Origin: Chitinophagaceae bacterium
GTDB taxonomy: Bacteria; Bacteroidota; Bacteroidia; Chitinophagales; Chitinophagaceae
Assembly (NCBI GenBank): GCA_016710935.1
Contig: JADJTY010000005.1
Coordinates: 124,001-188,000 of the forward strand
DNA length: 64,000 nt
Direction: 5' to 3'
Shown here piece after piece: positions 28,312 through 36,734 of the stretch. Each line of letters begins with the position of its first letter. The first letter of the stretch is position 1. A program made the translations under genes and the position numbers. Below the pieces are notes generated by a model. That model was given only the letters and a program-made list of their open reading frames with translations. It was not told the origin of the DNA and searched no databases.

Positions 28312-28737
28312 ATGAAAATTATAAAATCACTTTTGTTGCTAACTGTTACCTTTTGCACATCAACAATACTTTATGCCCAGGAAGTAAAACCTGAAATTGA
28401 AAAAAAGATGGAAGTAAAAGTACCGGCAGCCGCTAATGCTACTTCCATGCCAGGTTTAAAATCACCAACCCTGGAGGCTCCGCCTGCGGCACAGGCACCA
28501 TCACCATTAACCCGAAAAGAAGATGCAAAACCGGAGGAGAAAGATAAACTGGAAGCTAAAGTAATTACCCCCACAGCCATCGCAACACCCGGTGGAGAAG
28601 AAGGCCGTAAGACACTGGCCGGTAAAGCCGAAGATCAAACACCTTCAGGCCCCACAACACCCAATACCATTGATCAAAATCCAAAGGTATTGCTGCCAGC
28701 CAAATCTACTGCAACAAAACAGGAACAAAATAAATAG
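28312..28737 (+). CDS. small secreted Pro/Lys/Glu-rich protein
   Basis: A 141-residue protein with a signal peptide (about 1-22, ending LYAQ) and then a hydrophilic, low-complexity chain rich in Pro, Lys, Ala and Glu, with no cysteine. It matches no family I know. It is the positional counterpart of the 23427-23753 protein: last gene of a fibre module, 52 bases after the fibre gene and just before a terminator. Its tie to the fibre proteins is inferred from this repeated gene order. Confidence 0.65.
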   Translation: MKIIKSLLLLTVTFCTSTILYAQEVKPEIEKKMEVKVPAAANATSMPGLKSPTLEAPPAAQAPSPLTRKEDAKPEEKDKLEAKVITPTAIATPGGEEGRKTLAGKAEDQTPSGPTTPNTIDQNPKVLLPAKSTATKQEQNK

Positions 28738-28754
28738 CATTTGTTTTTATAAAT

Positions 28755-28786
28755 AAAACCACCTGGCCTGCTCACCAGGTGGTTTT
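28755..28786 (+). terminator. hairpin terminator
   Basis: A 12-bp stem (28755-28766 with 28775-28786, 8-base loop) is followed by a T-rich run. It closes the second fibre module. Confidence 0.88.
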
Positions 28787-28829
28787 TATTTTACCGCTAT
28801 TTCAGTTAATTTCGTTCAAATATTTTAAC

Positions 28830-29240
28830 ATGATACAACGCATTCAATCCCTCTGGTTATTGCTGGCCGCTGCCTGTGCCTTTGCAGGATTTAAATTTCC
28901 GTATTACAGCGGCACCAAACTAAACGATCCGGTACTGTATGAATTGAATGCAACATCAACTTTATTGTTGATGGTTACAACCATTGCAGTTGGCGTATTG
29001 GCGCTCATCAACATTTTTCTTTATAAAAAAAGAGCATTACAGTTAAGGCTTTGTGCGTTGGGTATTTTACTGGAAGCGGTATTGATCTTTTTGTACTATC
29101 GTGAAACCACCAGTTTTGCACAGGGCACTTATGCTTTAACGGCCATCTTACACAGCATTATTGTTTTGGCTTTTGTAATGGCTGCCAGGGGAATGAATAA
29201 AGATGCTAAACTTTTAAAAGAAAGCGACAGGTTGCGATAG
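28830..29240 (+). CDS. DUF4293 family membrane protein
   Basis: 136 residues from ATG 28830, which gives the family start MIQRIQSLWLLLAAA; an upstream in-frame extension overlaps the terminator and was dropped. Four membrane segments are visible (about 5-20, 40-62, 72-92, 100-120). DUF4293 is a Bacteroidota-specific inner-membrane family of unknown function. The gene stands alone between the fibre locus and uvrA. Confidence 0.8.
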   Translation: MIQRIQSLWLLLAAACAFAGFKFPYYSGTKLNDPVLYELNATSTLLLMVTTIAVGVLALINIFLYKKRALQLRLCALGILLEAVLIFLYYRETTSFAQGTYALTAILHSIIVLAFVMAARGMNKDAKLLKESDRLR

Positions 29241-29332
29241 TTGTCAGGCCACTACACAGTGTGTTACAATATTAAGCTTCATGAGTTTTAAATAATCTCC
29301 AACCAGAAAACTATTTACAGTGGCCAGACAAC
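29240..29332. repeat. inverted repeat after the DUF4293 gene
   Basis: GTTGTCAGGCCACT (29240-29253) pairs with AGTGGCCAGACAAC (29319-29332), 13 of 14 bases. The 65 bases between hold no gene. It could be a MITE-like remnant or a large stem-loop; no target duplication was made out. Confidence 0.45.
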
Positions 29333-29418
29333 TAATGAGGGCTGCCTGCCGTTGCCGTATTTGCCAGTACACTATTAACCTTGCGCAACCCTGATCAGAA
29401 CTCGCCACAGGCGAATTC

Positions 29419-32292
29419 CTACAAGAACTTGCCTGTATAACTCTCCTTACATTTTTTTAGATCCGCCGGCTTACCTGCAAATACTAAATTACCTCCTGCA
29501 TCACCAGCTTCCGGGCCCAGGTTAATTACCCAATCGGCCGATTTGATCACATCAGTATTATGTTCTATCACCAATATGGTATGCCCCTGCTCTATCAATG
29601 CATTAAAAGATGCCAATAATTTTTTTATATCATGAAAATGAAGGCCGGTTGTAGGCTCATCAAAAATGAATAAGATGCTGCCCTGAGTTCTTCCCTTTCC
29701 CAGGAACGACGCCAGTTTTACACGTTGCGCCTCACCACCCGATAAAGTATCGGATGATTGTCCCAGTTTTACATAACCCAGTCCTACATCGCTTAACGGT
29801 TGTATTTTTTTTGCAACGTCTACCCCGTTCTTATCTGCACCATAAGAAGCATTAAAGAATTCAATCGCTTCATCCACACTCATCTCCAGCACATCATGAA
29901 TACTTTTGTCCTTGTATTTTACTTCCAGTACTTCTTCCTTAAAACGTTTGCCGCCGCACACATCGCAGGTAAGGTGTACATCTGCCAAAAACTGCATTTC
30001 AATGGTTTGTTCTCCTTCGCCCTTGCAGGCATCGCATCTTCCTCCATCCACATTAAATGAAAAATGTTTGGGTTGAAAACCACGCATTTTACTGAGTGGC
30101 TGTTTGCTGTACAGGTCTCTTATTTCATCATACGCTTTTATATAAGTAACAGGGTTGCTTCTGCTTGATTTACCGATCGGGTTTTGATCAACCATTTCAA
30201 CCTGTGCAATAAAATCTACATCCCCGCTGATAGATTTATGCAACCCCGCTTTTTCAACTCCTTCACCTTTTAATTTCTGCAAAGCAGGATATAAAATTTG
30301 TTTTACTAAAGTTGTTTTGCCACTTCCACTCACACCGGTTACCACACAAAAAACCTGCAATGGAAATTCTACACTCAGGTTTTTTAAATTATTCTGACGG
30401 GCTCCTTCCAGTTTAACAGAGCGGTTCCATTTACGTAACTGCTTGGGCGGTTCTATTTTCAATTGCCCCGATAAATATTTACCGGTAAGACTTTCGGGGT
30501 TATTTATTATTTCATCATAATTTCCTTCAGCCACCACTTCGCCACCCAAATGGCTGGCAAGCGGCCCCATATCAATAATATGATCGGCTTCCCTCATCAT
30601 CATTTCATCATGTTCAACAACAACCACCGTATTACCGAGGTCACGTAATTCTTTTAAAACAGTTATCAATCTTTCGGTATCGCGGCTGTGCAAACCAATG
30701 GAGGGTTCATCTAAAATATACAGTGAGTTGGTTAAATTACTGCCCAGGCTACGGGTTAACTGAATGCGCTGGCTTTCGCCGCCACTGAGTGAGTTAGCCA
30801 AACGGTTTAAGGTAAGATAGCCAAGCCCAACATCCAGCAATGTTTTTATGCGGTGATGAATTTCAATTAAAATTCTTTTTGCAACCTGCTGGTCGTATTC
30901 ACTCAGCTTTAATTTTTCGAACCAGGTAAACAGATCTTTAACCGGCAATTCACATAATTGTCCGATATGTTTGCCGCCTACTTTTACATAGAGTGCTTCC
31001 GGCCGCAGGCGATAGCCTTTACAGGTCGTGCATAAGGTACGCCCACGATACCGGCTAAGCAAAACACGGTATTGTACTTTATATAAATTCTGTTCTACCT
31101 CTTTAAAAAAATCGTTGATGCCGTTTGCATGTTCATTGCCTTCCCACAAACCGGCCAATTGTTTTTCGGTTAAGTCAATAATTGGTTTATGAATTGGGAA
31201 ATCAAATTTCTTGGCAGCTTTTACAAATGCTTCTTTCCATAAGCCCAGCTTCTCTCCTTTCCAGGGTGCCACAGCGCCTTCATACACACTTAAACTTTTA
31301 TCCGGAATTATTAAATCAGGATCAATACCCAGTATCTGCGAAAAGCCTTCGCAAACCGGGCATGCACCAAAAGGATTGTTGAAAGAAAATAAATTGGGGA
31401 CGGGTTCTTCAAATACAATTCCATCTGCCTCAAACTTATTGGAAAAATGCAAGAGCTTTTCTTTGTTCAATTCCAGGTACATTTCGCCTTCACCTTCGTA
31501 AAAAGCCGTGTTAACTGAATCGGCAATGCGGTGTAATTCATCTTCATCAAAGTTTTTGGCTACTAAACGGTCAATCAGAAGAAAAGCAGCCTCGCCCCCC
31601 CCGCCCCCTAAAGGGGGAGCTTTGGAGCCTGAATTTTTAAAGAGTCTTTTTTGTTCGCTTTCTTTCATCTCTAATAAATCTTCAATTCTAATTACTTCCT
31701 GATTTATATAAAGACGTGAAAACCCTTTCTGCAACAATATGTTTAGTTCTTCGGGAATACTTCTTTTTGCATGCTGCTTGAAAGTAACCAGCAATACTAC
31801 CCTATCTCCTTCCGTTAAATTTTCAATGGCTTTTACCACATCAGCCACATCGTCTTTACTCACTTCTTTGCCGCTAACCGGCGATATGGTTTTACCGGCC
31901 CGGGCAAAAAGCAGTCGCAGGTAGTCGTAAATTTCTGTCATACTACCAACGGTACTGCGTGGCGTACGGGTAATTACTTTCTGTTCAATGGCAATGGCAG
32001 GGCAAAGTCCTTTTATATAATCCACATCAGGCTTGTTCATGCGTTGCATAAACTGGCGGGCGTATGCACTCAGGCTTTCGGCATATCGGCGCTGGCCTTC
32101 GGCAAACAACGTATCGATGGTTAAAGAAGATTTACCCGAGCCGGAAACACCGGTTACCACAATCAGTTTATCCCGGGGGATCACAACAGATACATTTTTT
32201 AAGTTATGTACCCGGGCACCCCTGATATATATATCCTTTTGCTGTGTTGAAGATGCTTCTTTACTTTTTGATCTTTCTTTTACTGATGCCAT
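29419..32292 (-). CDS. uvrA: excinuclease ABC subunit A
   Basis: UvrA is the damage-sensing ATPase of nucleotide excision repair. About 957 residues from ATG 32292 (TTG at 32298 is a weaker choice). Two ABC modules are visible, with Walker A GVSGSGKSS near residue 47 and GVSGSGKTT near 645. The signature LSGGESQR is near 505, and there is a second LSGGEAQR and two Walker B motifs (ILDEPSIGLHSRD and IFDEPTTGLHFHD). Zinc-finger cysteines appear as CPVC, CTTC, CDAC and CDVC pairs. At about 222-238 a peptide SGSKAPPLGGGGGEAAF coincides with a GC-rich palindrome in the DNA and is probably an in-frame insertion. Otherwise the protein looks intact. Confidence 0.97.
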   Translation of the reverse strand: MASVKERSKSKEASSTQQKDIYIRGARVHNLKNVSVVIPRDKLIVVTGVSGSGKSSLTIDTLFAEGQRRYAESLSAYARQFMQRMNKPDVDYIKGLCPAIAIEQKVITRTPRSTVGSMTEIYDYLRLLFARAGKTISPVSGKEVSKDDVADVVKAIENLTEGDRVVLLVTFKQHAKRSIPEELNILLQKGFSRLYINQEVIRIEDLLEMKESEQKRLFKNSGSKAPPLGGGGGEAAFLLIDRLVAKNFDEDELHRIADSVNTAFYEGEGEMYLELNKEKLLHFSNKFEADGIVFEEPVPNLFSFNNPFGACPVCEGFSQILGIDPDLIIPDKSLSVYEGAVAPWKGEKLGLWKEAFVKAAKKFDFPIHKPIIDLTEKQLAGLWEGNEHANGINDFFKEVEQNLYKVQYRVLLSRYRGRTLCTTCKGYRLRPEALYVKVGGKHIGQLCELPVKDLFTWFEKLKLSEYDQQVAKRILIEIHHRIKTLLDVGLGYLTLNRLANSLSGGESQRIQLTRSLGSNLTNSLYILDEPSIGLHSRDTERLITVLKELRDLGNTVVVVEHDEMMMREADHIIDMGPLASHLGGEVVAEGNYDEIINNPESLTGKYLSGQLKIEPPKQLRKWNRSVKLEGARQNNLKNLSVEFPLQVFCVVTGVSGSGKTTLVKQILYPALQKLKGEGVEKAGLHKSISGDVDFIAQVEMVDQNPIGKSSRSNPVTYIKAYDEIRDLYSKQPLSKMRGFQPKHFSFNVDGGRCDACKGEGEQTIEMQFLADVHLTCDVCGGKRFKEEVLEVKYKDKSIHDVLEMSVDEAIEFFNASYGADKNGVDVAKKIQPLSDVGLGYVKLGQSSDTLSGGEAQRVKLASFLGKGRTQGSILFIFDEPTTGLHFHDIKKLLASFNALIEQGHTILVIEHNTDVIKSADWVINLGPEAGDAGGNLVFAGKPADLKKCKESYTGKFL
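31591..31620. repeat. GC-rich palindrome inside uvrA
   Basis: CCCCCTAAAGGGGG (31604-31617) with a C-rich flank. On the coding strand it reads APPLGGGGG. It is the same family as 3840-3852 and 59494-59512. Confidence 0.7.
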
Positions 32293-32626
32293 ACTCAAAA
32301 TTACTACATTAATACTGCTGCTATCTATTTGTGAAATTTTTCTTAAAGGTCTTTTTTACAGATAATTGTATAACAACTATGTGGTAGTTTTAGTTCATAG
32401 TTTGGTACCGGCCCTTAATCTGCATACGTAGTTTTACTAAGTAAAAAAAACCAAAAGATCGGGCGTTAATACTCATACTAAATCATAAACATCCTTTTAT
32501 TTTTACAGTCCAATATCCAAAAAAATGAAAAGCCGTTAAAGCCTATCTAAAAGACTTCTACGCATTTTTCACCACTTTTTGGACCTGTTATTAAAATCCT
32601 AACAATCAAAAAAACTGTAGAAGTTT
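32293..32626. other. 334-bp gap between divergent uvrA and the sigma-factor gene
   Basis: AT-rich, with no coding sequence or known RNA that I can see. It must hold both promoters. The only structure noticed is an inverted repeat, ACTTCTAC (32554-32561) with GTAGAAGT (32617-32624), the second arm ending two bases before the sigma-factor ATG. Confidence 0.4.
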
Positions 32627-33208
32627 ATGAAAATCCTTAACAATCTTACCGACCAGCAGCTTATCCATTTATATATGGATGGAGATGCCAATGCCCTTGC
32701 AACCATTGTAACCCGTTACAAGGACAAAATTTACACCTCTATTTACTTATTGGTAAAAGACCGGTACCTGACAGAAGACATCTTCCAGGACGTTTTTATC
32801 CGTATCATCGACACTTTAAAAGGTGGCCGTTATACCGATGAAGGTAAGTTTTTACCCTGGGCCATGCGTATTGCGCACAATATGTGTGTAGACCATTTCA
32901 GAAAAGTGAAGCGTACGCCCACTATTAAAACCAGCGACGACCGCGACATTTTTGAAGTACTGAATTTTTCCGAGCCAGGTGCTGATCATAAGATGATGAA
33001 TGGCCAAAGCCAGGATAAAGTAAGGAAAATGGTTGATCTGTTACCGGAAGACCAACGTGAGGTGATCATCTTACGCCACTACGCCGATTTAAGCTTTAAA
33101 GAAATTGCCGACCTTACCAGCTGCAGCATTAACACCGCCCTGGGCCGTATGCGCTATGGGTTAATTAACCTGCGCAAAATGATGACCGAAAAACAAATTG
33201 CTTTATAA
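32627..33208 (+). CDS. RNA polymerase sigma factor, ECF type
   Basis: A 193-residue sigma-70 family protein with only regions 2 and 4. Region 2 (about 22-95) includes DRYLTEDIFQDVFIRI, the core-binding and -10 recognition helix, and FLPWAMRIAHNMCVDHFRK. Region 4 (about 137-188) holds the helix-turn-helix LSFKEIADLTSCSINTALGR. This is the usual ECF size. No anti-sigma gene lies beside it: the next gene is convergent. Its regulon is unknown. A strong hairpin terminator follows. Confidence 0.92.
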   Translation: MKILNNLTDQQLIHLYMDGDANALATIVTRYKDKIYTSIYLLVKDRYLTEDIFQDVFIRIIDTLKGGRYTDEGKFLPWAMRIAHNMCVDHFRKVKRTPTIKTSDDRDIFEVLNFSEPGADHKMMNGQSQDKVRKMVDLLPEDQREVIILRHYADLSFKEIADLTSCSINTALGRMRYGLINLRKMMTEKQIAL

Positions 33209-33266
33209 ACTCATTACACACTTCTCTGCCCGAGAAGGAATTCTGTAATCCCCCCGATTCAAACTT

Positions 33267-33301
33267 AAAACCTCTCCCTACACAATGTAGGGAGAGGTTT
33301 T
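33267..33301. terminator. hairpin terminator, probably bidirectional
   Basis: A 16-bp stem (33267-33282 with 33286-33301, 3-base loop) with an A-run before it and a T-run after. It lies between the convergent sigma-factor and dsbD-like genes. Confidence 0.9.
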
Positions 33302-33311
33302 TTTATATCAA

Positions 33312-33340
33312 CTTTGCCAAAGTTTAAAACTTTGGCAAAG
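33312..33340. repeat. 29-bp palindrome CTTTGCCAAAGTTT...
   Basis: Arms CTTTGCCAAAGTTT (33312-33325) and AAACTTTGGCAAAG (33327-33340) are perfect around one centre base. It lies 10 bases past the terminator and 14 bases from the dsbD-like stop. It may be a second terminator for the minus strand or another member of the palindrome set. Confidence 0.6.
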
Positions 33341-33353
33341 GTCTTTCAGCAGG

Positions 33354-35318
33354 TTACTGTTTTTTTGATTTATTAAATGCATCCAGCCCGCAAAGCAGCC
33401 AGTCCCGATACTCTTTTATACCGGGTGTATAACCAACAGGGTTGTTCATTAAAAGCTCATCGCCGTTTAAAATGGCATATAATGGCTGGGCATTGTTTTT
33501 AAAATTCTCCGTTTCAAATGTTGCCCATTTATCGCCTACCGTTATAATTTCTTTGTCTACACCTTCTTTTGTTTTATAAGTGAACTGTTTTGCGGCAGGC
33601 AGTTTTTTCTTGTCATCCACATATAACGATAACAGAATAAATTTTTCGCTCATAATGCTTTTTATAGTTTCATCAGTCCAAACATTCTCTTCCATCCTGC
33701 GGCAATTAACACAGGCATAGCCGGTAAAATCTATCAGTATTGGTTTATTTTCTGCCTTTGCTTTTTGCAATGCCAGTTCATAATCCTTTAAGGGCTCAAA
33801 ATTTTTGCAGTTTACCGGATTCTGATAAACACTATAACAAAGCGGTGGCGGAAACCCACTGATCAGCGTAAGATTAGCATATTTGGAATTGGTTACTCCC
33901 GGTACCAGGTAAATGGTGAAAGCCAGAAAAATAGCGGCTAAAAAAAACCTTGCTTTAGACAGTTTCTTTTTCGGGCTATCCAATGGGAACTTTATTTTTC
34001 CGAGCAAATAAAGCGTTAGGCCAACGCCTACCAGTATCCAGATACCGATAAACACTTCTCTTTTTAAAATACCCCAATGCATAACGAGGTCGGCATTGGA
34101 TAAAAATTTTATGGCCAGCGCAACTTCCACAAAACCCAGTACAACTTTTACCGAATTAAGCCAGCCGCCCGATTTAGGCAAGGAGTTTAACCAGTTTGGA
34201 AATAATGCAAATAATGCAAAGGGTAATGCCAGTGCCAAACCAAAACCAGCCATACCGGCGGTTAACTGCACAGCTCCACCGGTTAATGAACCTACCAGCA
34301 AAGAGCCCAAAATAGGGCCGGTGCAGGAAAATGAAACGATGGCCAGCGTGAGGGCCATAAAAAAGATACCGATTATATTCCCTCCACCGGATTTAGCATC
34401 TGCCCGGCCGGAAAAGCCACTTGGTAAACTGATCTCGTAAAAGCCAAAAAAGGATAAAGCAAATAAAATAAATATTGCAAAGAAGATCACATTCAGCCAG
34501 GGGTTTGTGGAAACTGAATTAAGTATCTCCGGGCTGGCACTATCCAAAAAATAAAAAGGTACACTCAGTAATACATAAATAAGTAAAATAAAAAAACCAT
34601 ACAGGCTTGCATTAAAAATACCCTGTCTTCTTGAAATGGCCTTTTTTGTAAAGAAAGAAACCGTGAGCGGGATCATAGGGAAAACGCAGGGTGTGATCAA
34701 AGCAACCAGCCCACCCAGGAAACCAAGCAGGAAAATAGTTAATAAGCCTCCTGAAGCCGATTCTTCTGCAGTGATTCCCGTACCGCCGCAATCATTAACA
34801 GGATTATTTAAATCGATGGTTGAAATTAAGATCCTGTTAGAGGACGACACATCTACACCTCCCTCCATATCGATCTCAATCTTTTTCTCCTCCGGAATAA
34901 AAGCATCGTTGTTGGCCGTATTAAACAGCAATGTTACTTTTAATTTTGCCGGAACGGTACCGCTTAAATTTATCTTTTGCAAAACCACCAGGCTTTTCTC
35001 AATAACCTCGGTTTGTGTTTCAAAAATCTTATCAGCGATGGTTTTGGTGTTGCCGGTTATTTGCTGGTCTCCCGCTTTTTGAATGGCTGAATCTGAGAAT
35101 GTTATAGTAAATCCTTCCAACCCTGCAGCTGTATTGGCCTTTGCATACACATGCCAGCCCGCTTTAATGGTTCCGGTAAGTTTAATTTCATACTGGCCTG
35201 CTGCAATTTTTTTGCCGGTTGCCTGCCAGGTTACTGCTGCAGAATCCTGGGCAAAAACAGGAAGCTGGAAGAAAAAGATGACTGCAGTTAGTAATGATAC
35301 TATCCTCTTGAATTGCAT
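33354..35318 (-). CDS. DsbD-type thiol:disulfide interchange protein
   Basis: A 654-residue membrane protein that passes electrons from cytoplasmic thioredoxin to the periplasm. It has a signal peptide (ending PVFAQ), an N-terminal DsbD-alpha-like domain (about 25-150), and a block of eight membrane helices (about 190-470). Two helix cysteines are seen in TPCVFPM and SCTGPILG. The C-terminal thioredoxin domain has the active site YACVNCRRM at about 540. All redox cysteines expected of DsbD's membrane and C-terminal parts are present; the N-terminal domain shows no Cys pair. A separate small gene upstream supplies a DsbD-alpha-like domain that does have two cysteines, so it may act as the missing partner. 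Confidence 0.88.
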   Translation of the reverse strand: MQFKRIVSLLTAVIFFFQLPVFAQDSAAVTWQATGKKIAAGQYEIKLTGTIKAGWHVYAKANTAAGLEGFTITFSDSAIQKAGDQQITGNTKTIADKIFETQTEVIEKSLVVLQKINLSGTVPAKLKVTLLFNTANNDAFIPEEKKIEIDMEGGVDVSSSNRILISTIDLNNPVNDCGGTGITAEESASGGLLTIFLLGFLGGLVALITPCVFPMIPLTVSFFTKKAISRRQGIFNASLYGFFILLIYVLLSVPFYFLDSASPEILNSVSTNPWLNVIFFAIFILFALSFFGFYEISLPSGFSGRADAKSGGGNIIGIFFMALTLAIVSFSCTGPILGSLLVGSLTGGAVQLTAGMAGFGLALALPFALFALFPNWLNSLPKSGGWLNSVKVVLGFVEVALAIKFLSNADLVMHWGILKREVFIGIWILVGVGLTLYLLGKIKFPLDSPKKKLSKARFFLAAIFLAFTIYLVPGVTNSKYANLTLISGFPPPLCYSVYQNPVNCKNFEPLKDYELALQKAKAENKPILIDFTGYACVNCRRMEENVWTDETIKSIMSEKFILLSLYVDDKKKLPAAKQFTYKTKEGVDKEIITVGDKWATFETENFKNNAQPLYAILNGDELLMNNPVGYTPGIKEYRDWLLCGLDAFNKSKKQ

Positions 35319-35337
35319 GGTGCTTATTTAAAAAAAA

Positions 35338-35358
35338 TCCCGACAAATCTTATCGGGA
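35338..35358 (-). terminator. hairpin terminator or attenuator ahead of the dsbD-like gene
   Basis: On the minus strand TCCCGA/TCGGGA stems (35353-35358 with 35338-35343) enclose nine bases and are followed by seven T, then the dsbD-like start 13 bases on. It probably ends or attenuates transcription from the upstream gene. The stem resembles the CCCGATA palindrome family. Confidence 0.65.
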
Positions 35359-35373
35359 ATATATGATGCGTCT

Positions 35374-35844
35374 CTATTTGCCGCCAACATTAATGGTAAA
35401 AGGAACATCTCTTGGAGGCAGGCATTTCCGGTCGTTACATACCATAAAGTTTACAGTGCCTTTAACAACAGTTGCAATGGAAGATTTCACTTTCACTTTC
35501 TGAACAAAATCAACTTTATTGGTATAATATTTCAAAACAGAATTAAAGTTCTTATCGAAAGATTTTTCCATTTTACCAATTTCCATCACTTTCCCATCAA
35601 AACTTACGAGCGGGTTGGGTGTAAATTTAAAGGTGGTTGGCTCCGGGCCTTCGCCGGCATCCTGTGCATATAAATGCCAGTTATCAGTTATAGTGGCGGT
35701 AATTCGCAGTTCATAGGTTTTATCAGCAATTTTTTTTGCTGAATAGGTCCACAACACCGGGTTATTGATCTGGGCATGCACAAAGCCTGCAAAGAACAAC
35801 ATCAGTCCGGCTAAAAATATCTTCTTTATGTATAATTTATTCAT
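35374..35844 (-). CDS. secreted DsbD N-terminal-domain-like protein
   Basis: About 156 residues from ATG 35844; TTG 35850 is an alternative. It has a signal peptide (about 1-25, ending FVHAQ), then a DsbD-alpha-like beta sandwich with the family pattern NWHLYAQDAGEGPEPT at about 57. The cysteine pair CNDRKCLPP at about 137-145 matches the redox pair of DsbD-alpha domains. It resembles the N-terminal part of the next gene, suggesting domain duplication. A hairpin terminator separates the two, so they can be expressed at different levels. Its role as periplasmic electron acceptor is inferred. Confidence 0.8.
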   Translation of the reverse strand: MNKLYIKKIFLAGLMLFFAGFVHAQINNPVLWTYSAKKIADKTYELRITATITDNWHLYAQDAGEGPEPTTFKFTPNPLVSFDGKVMEIGKMEKSFDKNFNSVLKYYTNKVDFVQKVKVKSSIATVVKGTVNFMVCNDRKCLPPRDVPFTINVGGK

Positions 35845-35909
35845 AAGCAAATTTACAAATTACAGCGTTGGTATTTTACAGGTTAACGACCGTTTAACCC
35901 TTAAAATTG

Positions 35910-36593
35910 TTAATTTATACCAAACAGGTGATTAAAAACATCTTTGCCATCAACATTACCGAGTGCTGAGCTTACTGCTCTTTCAGGGTGCGGCATCATA
36001 CCAAAAACGTTTCTTTCGGTATTGCAGATACCTGCAATGTTATGAATGGCACCGTTTGGATTGGCAGCCGCATTAATATTCCCTTTTTCATCACAATACC
36101 TGTAAATTACCTGGCGGTGCATTTCCATTGTTGCCAGCGTGGCCTCATTTGCATAAAACCTTCCTTCTCCATGGGCAACCGGAATCATAAGCGGAGCCGG
36201 AGGATTCATTGCATCTTCTGCTGCCGCTTCTTTTATATAAACATTATTACACACAAATTGTTGCTGGCTGTTGCGCAGTAATACGCCGGGCAATAACCCG
36301 CTTTCGCAAAGGATCTGAAATCCATTACAAACACCCAGCACTTTACCACCCTGGTTGGCAAATCCAATAACACTTTGCATCATCGGACTGAAACGGGCAA
36401 TAGCGCCGCAGCGTAGGTAATCGCCATAACTGAAACCACCCGGCAATACAATACAATCGTCGGTGTTAAACATGCTCAGATCTTTGTCTTTATGCCAAAG
36501 CTGAATTACTTCCTGTTGCAGTTCATTTTGCAGGGCTTCTATCATATCCCTGTCGCAGTTACTGCCGGGAAAAACTACTACGCCAAATTTCAT
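35910..36593 (-). CDS. purQ: phosphoribosylformylglycinamidine synthase subunit PurQ
   Basis: PurQ supplies ammonia from glutamine for the fourth step of purine synthesis. The 227 residues form a class I glutamine amidotransferase: start KFGVVVFPGSNCDRD, oxyanion region VLPGGFSYGDYLR at about 48-60, catalytic cysteine in GVCNGFQ at about 87-93, and the His/Glu pair in MPHPERA near the end. This is the separate small-subunit type, which normally works with PurL and PurS; neither gene is in the window. A TACCTTTG box 190 bases upstream is a likely promoter, with a REP-like repeat in the leader. Confidence 0.96.
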   Translation of the reverse strand: MKFGVVVFPGSNCDRDMIEALQNELQQEVIQLWHKDKDLSMFNTDDCIVLPGGFSYGDYLRCGAIARFSPMMQSVIGFANQGGKVLGVCNGFQILCESGLLPGVLLRNSQQQFVCNNVYIKEAAAEDAMNPPAPLMIPVAHGEGRFYANEATLATMEMHRQVIYRYCDEKGNINAAANPNGAIHNIAGICNTERNVFGMMPHPERAVSSALGNVDGKDVFNHLFGIN

Positions 36594-36734
36594 GTACGAA
36601 TGTTGTTTTATGAGTTGATGTTTGGTTGTTTAATATTGCGATGCAGTATGCTTCGAATTCGCTCAGGCTAAACTCCACGATGATGAGTAATGAAATAAAG
36701 CCAGGTACATAACTTTTGACTTCATATCTACAAT

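Noticed and set aside
32296..32303. TAATTTTG on the minus strand as a uvrA promoter
   Set aside because: It matches the -7 consensus but lies only three bases before the ATG, too close to give a transcript containing the start.
35848..35855. TAAATTTG on the minus strand as a promoter for the small DsbD-alpha-like gene
   Set aside because: It ends three bases from the ATG, so the transcript would start at or after the start codon; kept out as probable chance match.
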